Of a DNA stretch of 64,000 bases, positions 21,131 through 32,300 are shown piece after piece (position 1 is the first letter of the stretch; the number at the start of each line of letters is the position of its first letter). The notes beneath the pieces were generated by a model. That model ran no database searches and had not been told where the DNA came from. It saw nothing but the letters and a program-made list of their open reading frames with translations. The stretch spans positions 1,011,001-1,075,000 of the forward strand of contig JAZGTN010000028.1 in assembly GCA_037783415.1 (NCBI GenBank), given 5' to 3'. This stretch comes from Leptasterias polaris (taxonomy: Eukaryota > Echinodermata > Asteroidea > Forcipulatida > Asteriidae). The position numbers and the translations under genes were made by a program.

Positions 21131-21711
21131 ACAAAAATAATGAGCCACATAGCCTGGACTTCCTGCAGGTACATTTGTACACAGCTCAATCGAAGAATAC
21201 AACAAATCTTATGTTTTATGGAGATGGCACTGTCTGATTTGTTTCAACTTTTGATATGAAGAAAAGGGGGACATCTCAAAAGCTGTATAGCTGTTGCTTT
21301 TGTAAATTTTGAGTTAGTGTGAAAATTATGACACATAATGTAAATTTTCTCATTTAGCCTGTGTAGTATCTTGCCCGTCAGGAAATGCATTATGATGTAC
21401 AAAATCACTCCTCAGTTAACAAAGGTAACATGGTTTATAGTTTTACAATCGTTTTACCTCTAAAGATTGCGGCGTGATGACGTCACTGCATGAGATATGT
21501 TGGAATGAAGTATGGTATACGAAAGGCCTTCTCCTCCAAAACCAATGAATATTATACCATCCCTCTAAACATTGTAAATGAATTATTGAGGTCATGCAGT
21601 GTGGTGTTTGTAAAAGTTGGACATTAACTTGAACTGGTAAAATTTATTTTCGACTTCTCACAATTCAGGGAAATAAAGTTGTTTTGTTTTTCTACCATTA
21701 AAGGGAAGTTA

Positions 21712-22085
21712 TACGTTTGGTAATCACTCTTAAAATGAATGTTAACAAAAACTTGTTGGTTAGAAGTCTACAGCAGCTTTCGATAATGTAAAGCATTTTG
21801 AGAAACATTTCACTTCGAAGTTTTGTGGTTGTGTAAAAATATATCAGTTTTTATGCCCCAAATATAAAATAACTGAAAAACGTTTCTGTCAGAAGTTCTT
21901 CTCAGATTGTGTACTACTGTTAGGGATTATTCTTCCTGCGTGGACATTAACGCTCCGGATTTTTGGCGAAAAAACCCGACCACCTTTTGAAATGAAATTG
22001 TCACAGGTTAGTATGATTGTGTATTATCAACATTTATATAGGATTAAAACAATCGAACGCTTCCAAAAACCAAATGTATAATGCA
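21712..22085 (+). repeat. Interspersed repeat, uninterrupted copy
   Basis: It contains TTGAGAAACATTTC, GAAAAACGTTTCTG, TTCTCAGATTGTGTA, TTCCTGCGTGGACAT and TAGGATTAAAACAATCGAACG. The same words in the same order occur at 53285-53760, where a MITE splits the copy. Confidence 0.7.
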
Positions 22086-22279
22086 TAGTTGCAAGACCCG
22101 TTGGCAGGACCAGATGTAGCAACAATCACACGGGGCTCGTGAAAAAGGAACAAATAATCTAGAGGTCAAGTGTGTTGATGATCTTTTGTATTGACACTTT
22201 TGTGTGGGGAATCAGAATGCAAGTATACGTTGCATTATATGTAAAGGGTCCATGGCAGTTATTCTTGTCGGTTGATCCG

Positions 22280-22500
22280 AGTCAGCGCTCTATAACCTCC
22301 CGGGTCAGGATTGACCTGGATTCCATGTCTTGAGGGGCCTGACCCAGGCTGACCCGGAAACTAGTTTTTAAAATTTGATTCTGCGTCAGTTTGACCCATT
22401 TCTGTGTAATTATTGACACAGATTTCGGGTCATACTGACCCCGAAATGGGTCAGGCCCCACGTGACTCAGAATCCGGGTGAGTTCTCACCCGGAGATTTA
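22280..22500. repeat. GGGTCA-rich interspersed repeat
   Basis: It contains many words of the type GGGTCAGGCCC and TTTGACCCATTTCTG, inverted around the centre. The same family appears near 63800-64000 in the opposite orientation (CTGGGTCAACCTGAGACAG, GGGGCCTGACCCACTTCTGG), and as a short piece near 59813-59860. Confidence 0.75.
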
Positions 22501-22590
22501 GGCGTGAAGTGTGCTGTACCAAATAAATGAATCTCTTGGAAATGATCTATAAGAGAAGTCGAAATTTACCCAAAGTCAGGAATTCCTCCT

Positions 22591-22706
22591 TCGGGACAGA
22601 CTCGTACCCTTCGGGACAGACTCGCACCCTTCGGGACAGACTCGTACCCTTCGGGACAGACTCGTACCCTTCGGGACAGACTCGTACCCTTCGGGACAGA
22701 CTCGTA
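22591..22706. repeat. 20-bp minisatellite, 6 units
   Basis: The unit is TCGGGACAGACTCGTACCCT, starting at 22591, 22611, 22631, 22651, 22671 and 22691. One unit has a T to C change (CTCGCACC) and the last is cut short at CTCGTA. It is inserted beside the GGGTCA-rich repeat. Confidence 0.95.
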
Positions 22707-25700
22707 TATACCACCGCATCCGGGTCAATTTGCCTATAAATGGGTCATCAAGGACCCTAATCAGGGTCAATTCTGACGTGGGTTGATTTCAGAGGGTACG
22801 ATTCTGGATTTAGGAACAAATGAACTTGATGAACATTTAATAAAACTCACGATCGAGGTTGGAATTGAAATGCTCCAAGGATAAGCAAAGTACCGTAAGT
22901 ATTGATCAAGAGAGAAATACTTCCGGCGGGTCACTTTTTTATGAAAGTTGGACCCATTGGAATTGAAAATAAGATGTGAATAAATTGTATCTACCTCAAA
23001 GGAGAACTTTGTTTATGTTTACCATGTTCTTTAATTAGTTTGGTGAATTTTCTTACAATAACAGTTATTCAACTTTCATTATCAGCCGTTTGCCTTATTG
23101 TATACCCAGTTGTCGTCAAATGAAAACAGACTAATAACAGTTGTCTGGGTTTGCGACGTTCCCGTGTTCTTTATTCGCAATACACCACCAACAGAGGGCG
23201 CTATCAAACAAATCGCTCTCTCACACCACAACTTAATAAGGTTTGTATGGTCCTGCAATTGGTGTTCTAAAGAGTTCCTCTAGAGGGTCCAAGTTGAACA
23301 AAGACAATCTTTGGGGTTCATTGCTCTATTGTGTAAAAGACTCCACAAGGGCCTTCCCGTTAGCCGCACAAAACTCCACACACAGAGCGGAGCGACGCGA
23401 GCCTAAGACAATATAGCACACCTCACTTGCATTATGATCCAAGTCAGACGAAAAATCAAATTCTGTACAAATTACTTAATTTGATTATCATCGATTTTAT
23501 TATTTCAATTTCAGAATTCAATTCTCAGAATCAATGGAGGCGTATAATAATATCTAGATTACTCGACAGGCTCGGCCAACCTGTGAGATATTATAGAGAG
23601 CTAATAAAACTACACGGACAAAGATGCGCAATAAGCCCCGTTGTATATTCAGCAGAAGGGCTTAACAACGTGGGCCGCGAGAAAGGAAGTCCCTTTGTTT
23701 TTTCTTGACCTGCTAAGAACGTATTTGTCATGTTCCCTGTGTGTCCATTAGCAACAAAGAATACTCGTTCTAGTCATACATAAAGGGCCAGACTATTCTT
23801 GCCTTTACAGCCTCGGTTTGGTTATAGATCGAACGCAATTTTAATGGGATAAAAAAAATATTGAAAATGATGGCCGCAAGATGATTAAAGCTCTACGGCC
23901 ATTTTGGAAACCCCGGTTTCGACCCATCAGGCTCCATTCACCTGTTTTGAAGTCCCGTACCAAAACTGCATTTTTTTAAATGCCTGTTTTTCAACTTACA
24001 GTCATTTCATAAAACCGAGATACGTTTATTTGTTATTTCATGTACTAGACTGCACATATACAATCAATTAAATGAAAAGAAAATTGTTTTCTCGTCTCTA
24101 CAATCAGCCAAGTTTCTTCCTTAGGATTAACACGGCCACTACTCGGGAACATTAGATGCATAGAAAATTATTGCGCGAAGATCCTGGATATTTATAAATA
24201 GTTTTATGAATATTCATAATGTTCTTCAGTATCGATCTACCACAATAAATTATTTTATAATAGCACATCATTGAAAAAAATGGTCTTTCAGTTGATTTAA
24301 ACACATCAAACCCATATACATAATATTTATTGCTTATGTTTATATACTTGCCTATCTATCTAATTATTATTTTAAAGTACACAAAAAAGAAACAAACACA
24401 AACAAGTCTTCAAATTTCTCATGACTTACTCTTATCGAAATTACACTGTAAAAACCGGGGTGTTAAATTGATTCGTCCCGGTATCTACATGACTGTGACA
24501 ACACTGCTATGTTGTTAGTTATCCCCATTACTATACCGCTGGTGAAATTAACTAGGAGAATCAAATTAACACTGGAGTTATTGCAGAGTATTATTTTAAA
24601 ACATAAAAAGCACTTAACAATAACTGGAAACGTGGAATTAAATATTTATAAAAATTTAAATATTCTGTTTTTATTTTGTACAAATGTTGTGGATTAAAAT
24701 ATGCGTAATGAGAATTATGCGTATTGGGTTTAAATCACTTATTGAAAACACATTCCGTACTATACTGAGCATGCTTCAGCCACACTATTGATTATTCCTT
24801 TCTTCGGTAAACGATTCTTAAGAAGAGTCTTTTCTTTAAATTTATCACAAAGAGCAGTCTCCTCGACCGGCTGTGGAGAATTTTATCAAATGAATTTCAG
24901 GAAGGGAGAAAAACAGCAAAGAGAGATAAATTTAACTCTGATGGGATTCAGTCACGTCGCTCGTATTCACCATTGTCAGTTGCTGTGAAACCCCATCGTT
25001 GCTTGATTACAATTCTAACACGATTACCTCGCCACTAATTTCTTTGTAATTGAGTAAGAATTGAGTGCGATTTTATTCTGAATGCTTGAGATTCTCCATT
25101 CATCCCGGAGCACCCGAACGAGGACGGTTATTCTATGGGCCTACCTACCCGTCAACAAAGTCCCGTGGGGGTTCGTTCTAGATTTGCCGGGATAAACTAA
25201 AACACCACGTCGTCATAACACAAGGCCTCATTGAATACGATTTCAAGCTGCATTGCAACTGTGACAAGTGTAGCGTAAAAAATAATGTTTATTCAATTTG
25301 ATTGGAACATTTGATTACAATGGCAATTTGTACTAAGATGGTGAACCAAAAAAAAAATCTCTCAGCGGAAAATGCACTGAAACTGAAGGTCTCAGGTAGG
25401 CCTATATTTCATTTGATTGTTAATATTTTTCGTTTAGTACTTCTTTTTTACTTAGGCCTATGCTACTTTTTATACCATAATTGTAAACATAGTTTGCGTA
25501 TTATAGTTTGTATGTTATTGTTTATTTTGAACATCTGGAGAGAGTGTGTTAATACTGTGTACCTTTTTTATTATTGGGAGAAATTTTGAGTCACCATTCA
25601 TATCTTGTCAGATCAATGTTTCAAGTAGAATTTTACAATTCTCTCACCGTGCATTATCTGTTTGGGGAGACAAAACTCCTTTGCATACTCCACACCTGTA

Positions 25701-25707
25701 TAAAGTG

Positions 25708-25769
25708 TGGTGTATCAATTTATTGGGGGACATAGTGTCCTCCAATAAATTGATATACGTCACTAGAAT
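25708..25769. repeat. Short near-perfect hairpin
   Basis: GTATCAATTTATTGGGGGACA is followed, after a few bases, by TGTCCTCCAATAAATTGATATAC. This gives a stem of about 20 bp with one or two mismatches. It has no flanking gene and may be the end of a small TIR element. Confidence 0.75.
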
Positions 25770-26514
25770 GGCAAATAAAGATTGTTTAAATACAGCGTGA
25801 AATTCCCGTGTTTCTTGACATCCACTTAGCAATAATAGCGTCATCCATTGGACATATTTTTCAATTAATCTTATCTCTCTTGACCTTGGGCATTCGATGA
25901 AAGGAAAACATATCACCTCATCTTTTGCAAGATGCATCGCTAAGGGAATTGAACTTGCAATCTCCACCGTTGTTCATGTACAGGAGGGTATATTAAGAGA
26001 GTACAGGAAGACAAGATGAGGTTTTAGGGTTCAGTTGAGTGAGCGGATGAGAGCTGGCTGACGAGATGGACTTAGAACGGTATACGGCGGCCGGCAAATG
26101 ATTAAATTCTACCGCTCGCTCAAAATGAGAAAACAATAACCACCACGGCAATTGCTAAATTCAATCTGGGGAAAACAGCTCAGATGCTCGATTGTGTGTT
26201 CAAGGAACGATGTTTGTTTTTATTCAAAATGATTTTAAATTAGAATTGGCTTCGTGAGAAGCAGGTATAGGATAACTAGTCCAAATCCAATTGCGTAACC
26301 ATTGTGTGCAACTATAGCAGACACAATTTTAAACAATTATTTTCTGCCGAACATATTTATGTTTGGATAAAGAGGTGGAAATGGTAGGACGACTTGATAT
26401 CTGACCAGTCTGTCTTAAATCTCCAGTATGCATAAAATGTATTCAATAAATATTATCTGTTTTTCCCTATAGGCCTACACTGATCTGTGTAAATCACTGT
26501 ATACTCAGTACTTT

Positions 26515-26640
26515 CCCGAGTCCTGTAAAAACAAATCCACAGGCATATTACTCGGGTGGGATTCTAGACACCAAGCTAGCTCCTTGGTGGGATTCGAACT
26601 CACGACCTTTGCCATTCTAGAGCAGATTTCTGTGGAATCG
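26515..26640 (-). mobile_element. tRNA-derived SINE fragment, third family
   Basis: It contains the inverted B box TGGGATTCGAACTCACGACC, with AAAACAAATCCACAGGCATATT upstream. A similar order (AATCCCCAGGCATATTT, GATTCGAACCCACAACC) is found at 54320-54390. Confidence 0.55.
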
Positions 26641-27337
26641 TTTCACACTCTCAGGAAAGTACTGAGTATACAGTGCTCGACACTGATCGGTATATGGGTA
26701 AATTAAATAATGTTATCTACCCCCGATGCAAATTTTTACATCTATTGAATACAATAAAGATAATGTTGATGCTTCACGCATGTAGAACCGTTAGCTTCAT
26801 ACAAAACCAGTACATTCCGAGTGCATAATATTATAATAATATGTTTATTTATGCCCATATTTTTACACTTCAGGCAACACCTATTTATGTACAATTAAAG
26901 CAAGGAACAAACTCCAAACAAATCTGTTCGAAAAACAGTCGTCAACTTTAACTTGCTAACATTTTTCACATATTAAATCGTCGTTTTGCTCAAAATTTCA
27001 ATTTATACTTAGGCCTACTTCCCTAACTTAAACATAATGGAAAATATAAAGAACATTCATATAATAACTTTGCTGAACATGAAACCCTGTATAAAGTAAT
27101 ACTTTCAAAAAAACTAAAGTGGTCAATGAAAATCTTGGATGCGATTGGTTCGCTTTAAACTAAGGGTATACCTTTGGTAATAAGCCTACTCCAAAAGTTA
27201 AAGGGTATGTACAACTTTGGTAATTGTCAAAGACCAATATCCACACTTGATGTGACCCAACATATACATGAAACAACAAACCTGTGAAAGTTTCAGCTAA
27301 ATCGGTCTTCGGAGTCATGAGAAAACATTGAAAAACC

Positions 27338-28380
27338 ACATTATATGTTTTCATTACTCATTTCCTACAAACTAGATAGCATTTTAAGCAAAACTGTTTC
27401 AAAGAAACCTTTCCACCATGACCATCTTTATACTATGGAAGTTATGTTCAAATCTGTGAATATTTATATTTTTCAATCTTACCGATGTGTTACACACCCT
27501 TTAAAGACCATAAAACTGAATTGATACAAAGCACTTGAGAGCTGTTGATACTGTAAAGCATTGTTAGAAACGACACCCTTTGGGGAAATGTGTAGTTTTA
27601 CAGAAAGAGATCATTTTGCACACACAAAAATTGAATAATATGAGAAACGCTTCAGGCATGACGCCTTTCTCAGGCATCAGACAACATAATTCTGTGCAAC
27701 AAAATTTGTATTTTCTTTCGTCATTTTCTTGCAACTTCGATGACCAATCGAGCCAACATTTTCACAGGTTTGTTATGTTTATGCATATGTTGGGATACAC
27801 CAAGTGAGGATACTGGTCTTTGACAATTACCAAAAGTATACCCTGTCTTTAATTACCACTGAGATATCAAAATCATAGCCATTAAAAAGTTTTGTTTTCA
27901 TTACTCTTTAAAAATCTGTCTTCATGAATGGCTTCTCTTCAAACTGAATTTAGCTGTTCAGCTGTAGAGAAATTCTGATTTTTAAAGACCACCTTAGAAA
28001 AATACATCAAGCAATTATCAATCATATGTCAGCCTTAAATCAACCACATTATATGTTTTCATTACTCATTTCCTACAAACTAGATAGCATTTTAAGCAAA
28101 ACTGTTTCAAAGAAACCTTTCCACCATGACCATCTTTATACCATGGAAGTTATGTTCAAATCTGTGAATATTTATATTTTTCAATCTTACCGATGTTTTA
28201 CACACCCTTTAAAGACCATAATCTGTCTTCATGAATGGCTTCTCTTCAAACTGAATTTAGCTGTTCAGCTGTAGAGAAATTCTGATTTTTAAAGACCACC
28301 TTAGAAAAATACATCAAGCAATTATCAATCATATGTCAGCCTTAAATCAAACCACATTATATGTTTTCATTACTCATCAA
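27338..28380. repeat. Local segmental duplications in 3' flank of CA10-like gene
   Basis: A block of about 170 bp (ACATTATATGTTTTCATTACTC...AATCTTACCGATG) occurs at 27338-27490 and 28045-28195 with very few changes. A second block (CTTCATGAATGGCTTCTC...CAATCATATGTCAGCC) occurs at 27922-28040 and 28231-28348. ACCACATTATATG then starts a third time at 28351. Nested duplication or gene conversion is likely. Confidence 0.9.
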
Positions 28381-28909
28381 CTTATAAAAGTAGCTGTCGA
28401 AATCAATAAACCCGTTCCTGGTATATTAAATTTTATTGAAAAATCTTCCATTCGGCTCTGTCTTCAGTTTGGTTTATTCCCGTCCAGGTTACGAACCCTT
28501 TGGTCAAGGAACTGTGTTTACTGCAAAAGGAAGGATCAAAAATGTTTAAATCAAAACAAAACTTCACGTGTAATGTTCTATATCCACAATTTACAAACGA
28601 GACAATACTTCTTCCTTTCTAATAGATGTCTTATGTTTTACGGCAAAAATATCAATAAAAAGGCAACCTAATTGTTTACAACGTGACTGCTAATCCGCAT
28701 TTAATAAAAGGGGACTAAACAATGCTTTCTTTCATCGGTTTGATAAATTATTTATTATATTTTTTTATTTATGAAAATGAAAAATTGATGTACGATGCTG
28801 GCGGTTCATTTATAGGGAACACTTTACGTAGAGTGGTTTCAGACCTCAAATTTGATTAGCGTAAGATAAGTCTTGATCAGAACAAACACCAGTCGAAATG
28901 GCGTCAAGG

Positions 28910-29102
28910 CCCAATTTCACAGAGTTGCATAAGCAGAAAAAATTACTAAACAATTTTCTGTCAAGAAAAACTATAAGAAGGAAACCAGTCACAGACGGCG
29001 CGTGTGAATGGTATTTTGCCTGGTAACCTTATTCTGGTGAGCGAAACTGTTTTGAGCTTAGCTTCTTTTAGTGATTAAGCATCTGTACAAATTTGGGCCA
29101 AA
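28910..29102 (+). mobile_element. MITE-like element just downstream of the CA10-like stop codon
   Basis: It runs from GGCCCAATTTCACAGAG to CAAATTTGGGCCA, and includes GGAAACCAGTCACAGACGG, GCCTGGTAACCTTATTCTGG and GCTTAGCTTCTTTTAGTG. It sits in the presumed 3' UTR or 3' flank of the CA10-like gene, about 70 bp after its stop. Confidence 0.8.
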
Positions 29103-29169
29103 GTCAAGTACAACAGGTTTGTGACAGGTAAACTGATTTCGTTTTGTTCAGTGTTTGGTTGTTTGTTCT

Positions 29170-29385
29170 TTAAGTCTTAACATTATTTGTCTCCCTACCT
29201 GTGTATTTAATTTGCCTCCTTGATTTGGGGCATGATTTATCGAAGACCGGATCTTCCACTTTCTTGGCAATGTTTGTTCTAACAGCTCGTCTACCGATCT
29301 CCTGCAGTGGTCGAAATGTATTCTGAAAGGGTCGGAAGTCCTCCACACCCTTAAAGTCTTGAACGAGTTCTCTCAAACTGTTGAG
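29170..29385 (-). CDS. CA10: CA10-like last coding exon
   Basis: After ATTTTACAG come 71 codons and TAA (29172-29170). LNSLRELVQD, FQNTFRPLQEIGRRAVRTNI, then a tail with one Cys (FDKSCPKSRRQ). It aligns with the vertebrate CA10 end (DNFRPVQPLNNRCIRTNI..GKDCP). The tail Cys is in the same place as the C-terminal Cys of CA10, which is thought to matter for neurexin linkage. Confidence 0.93.
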   Translation of the reverse strand, partial: LNSLRELVQDFKGVEDFRPFQNTFRPLQEIGRRAVRTNIAKKVEDPVFDKSCPKSRRQIKYTGRETNNVKT

Positions 29386-32300
29386 CTGTAAAATACAGTA
29401 TACCATTTAGTTAGTGTTATTACATTGAATTCCTTGGAAGATATATATAGGCTCAGTGACGGGGTAACAATGTGGGTTCCTGTATGATTTAAGAGGGGTG
29501 TAAGTGGGAAAGAGAACCGTGTGCAACGCCCACTATGTGGCAGAGGGTGTCCGACCCCCCCCCCCCTCCCCAACAACAAATGTTCCCATACTTTAGCACA
29601 CTCTTTTTCTCTTGTGGAAGTGCCCCCTAAAATTCTTTAAATAATTCATGTAAGATTCAAGAGCACAATGAAGACACAATAGGATGAGGGAGTACACCAT
29701 GGCACATAATCGAGAACCAAATGGAACGATCCAATCAAAGGGGCGTTTCCCTTTACCCAAACAGTTAGACCCGATCCTTGCGCTCCCCCTACCCCAGCAC
29801 TCCCCCTCCTTCCCACCCACCACATCCCCCCCCCCCCCCCCCACCGACATTTCAAACCCAACCCTGATACATGTGAACAATGTTGCCACAAAACTCTCAC
29901 CATATCCATGACAACATTTCTGTATAAGCCCGCTTGAGCGTTATTTTATATCTTCGGACAAAATTTAAAATTGTCCGTGTCGAGACAAAAACAAAGTTTT
30001 TTAAGATGTGTCGGACCCAATAAAAACCTTTACTGCCAAGTTATAGAAAAAATTAATAAATACAAAAAACTAAATACAAAATGTAAAACAAACGCGATTT
30101 TAGGAGACAGAATAAAAAGACAGGTAGAACCACCAGCAAAGCAAAACAAGAAAACGTTTGATATATTTGCAAACGGTGGATCCAATCGCAGCGCGTTTAG
30201 CAGACGACATCGTTTAAAAGCGCGCGAAAATTTGACTTTGTCGTGAAATTTTGCAACGTTGGTATTCACACGGACGCCATGTTTTTATATTGCACACAAG
30301 AACAACATGTCGTTTGTTAACAACAACCGGAAGGCTCTACTAGTACTACTGCACAAACTAGAGTGTTATTGTTCTTTTCTTGCATATTTCAACTGATGCC
30401 CAACACTTCTTGTCATCTCATTGGTTCGGGAGACAGTGTCATGAAATTTCTGGAGACATTTTACAACGAATATTTGGGGTTGTTTGACAACAACATGTCA
30501 GGAATGTTTGCACAAAGAGCACCCGTGTCGCACGTTATAATGACCAGCAGCCTGGCTTGTCAACTCTGTATGTGTGTAGTCAACGCCGAATGCAAACTTT
30601 TATCTTCACCGAATATGCCGGAGGAATTAATCTCGTTTGCTTTGAATAATTTACTGCATTAAGTGAACATGGAGTTGTCGGCCGTGGTGGCACATAAAGT
30701 GGAGAGGAATGTGACATCCCCAAAGTGGAATCCTGAAGTGGTAAGATTGGATACTTTGACAGATAATACCCCTGCACTTTTGTCGACTTCAACGCTCCAA
30801 GCTTGTGGGTGTGAGACAGAAAAATCACGGCGTTGGATAATGAACATGAAGCACAACAAAAACACGTTGTCTATCATGCTCAACACTGCCTGGCCCTGAG
30901 GGTAACTATTCCAAGTGCAGAGTGGAGTTTCAAGTATTTACAAGGTTCGAAAGGACGAAAATGGGATTACGGTTTCCCTCCTCGTTTATGGAAATAAGAG
31001 AGCCAGTCTGGAACCGAAAAGATGCAGCAGTAGAATAGTAAGTACAAAATAATATTTCCCAAACAATCACAAGGCCTATCACGTCGTTGTTTTTGTTCTC
31101 GAGAGACAAAGTAAATTATTGGTTATTAACGGGGGGGGGGGGGGGGGGGGGGGCTTCACTAAATAATAAAGTTCATACCACTGTCCAATGTTGTCTACAT
31201 TGGCTTTCTCATAAACAAGTTCAAATGCTCTTACATGTTTGATGGTCCCATATAACCATTGTTTCAAAACGAAAGGATTTTTAGTTACGGCCGCGAAACA
31301 AGTTCTCCATGTGAACTGAACACTGAAGCTTAAAAGCCAATATTAATGAATTTCAACAGCAACAAAGATTGCTGAACAACTTTCTCTGCAAATATTAGAA
31401 GAGAACCCGTTACAAACATACTCTCGATGTGGTATTTGGTTTGGTAACTATTTTCTGCATTGTGCAATTACAATTACAAACAAAAATTGCTCTATTTTCT
31501 GCATCGAGCAAATTGAACTTTGCGAACTCCTCATGCTGGTCCCTTACTTAGGAGTGTGTGTGCTATTTTCCCACATTTTATCTCGGGGGCTCAATGCGGT
31601 AATAACAAACATGATACATGTATTTTTTAACCATCATCCTGCCTTTGTTCATACCCATGGCATTTTATCCCCCCACCAACCTGGGACCCACAATGTTTCA
31701 AGTATATCCTATAGGTTATAGCCGTATTATTATTCTCCTCTTCCAATAGAAAAACAAAGCAAAAGAGGTGATTCCCGCCTCCACTCTCCTGCGCTGCAGG
31801 CTAATTTGGCGGTCTAGTTGTTGCATAAATTGTTAAACCTTACCTGATATGCGCTGATGCGTAAGGGTTTATTTGCTACTATCCACGTGACCGTCTCGTA
31901 GCACCCAGGTATCGTCAACGAACCGTCGTACGTCAAATATTCAAATGTTCTCGGTAACAATTGTTTGATGTTGAAATTTGTTACGTTGACTTCGTTACCT
32001 GGAAATATAAAAAGATATGAGTGTTACAAAGATAGATGTTATAGCTCACTGAATAGAATTAGCTTAACAAGGGGAAATATATAGTCGTGCCTCTCTTAGC
32101 TTGACTTAACTACAGTAATTATTTCAGTACGATAGGCCTATGACACCTTTTATGGTTGAAGAACAATTTTTTTAAATTACGGTTTGCTGTGAAACACCGT
32201 GGGCCTTTTCCAAACCTAGGCTTTGGTTCCAGCCCCGGCTAGGGCTCCGTGATCAATGGAGTAGTGTGCATTTTGCACGATGATTCTACGTAAAACGGAT

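Larger units (their letters stand above)
22710..27160. other. Gene-free stretch
   Basis: AT-rich sequence between the two genes. No exon, RNA gene or protein family could be recognised. It contains a fragment of the CACTGCAAAAA family (24443-24515), the hairpin at 25708 and the SINE fragment at 26515. ORFs of 60-107 codons lack recognisable domains. Confidence 0.5.

Noticed and set aside
22591..22706. CRISPR-like array
   Set aside because: Head-to-tail 20-bp units without spacers in an animal genome; a minisatellite.
23427..23708. 93-codon ORF as a gene
   Set aside because: No recognisable domain, no splice or promoter context, AT-rich gene-free surroundings.
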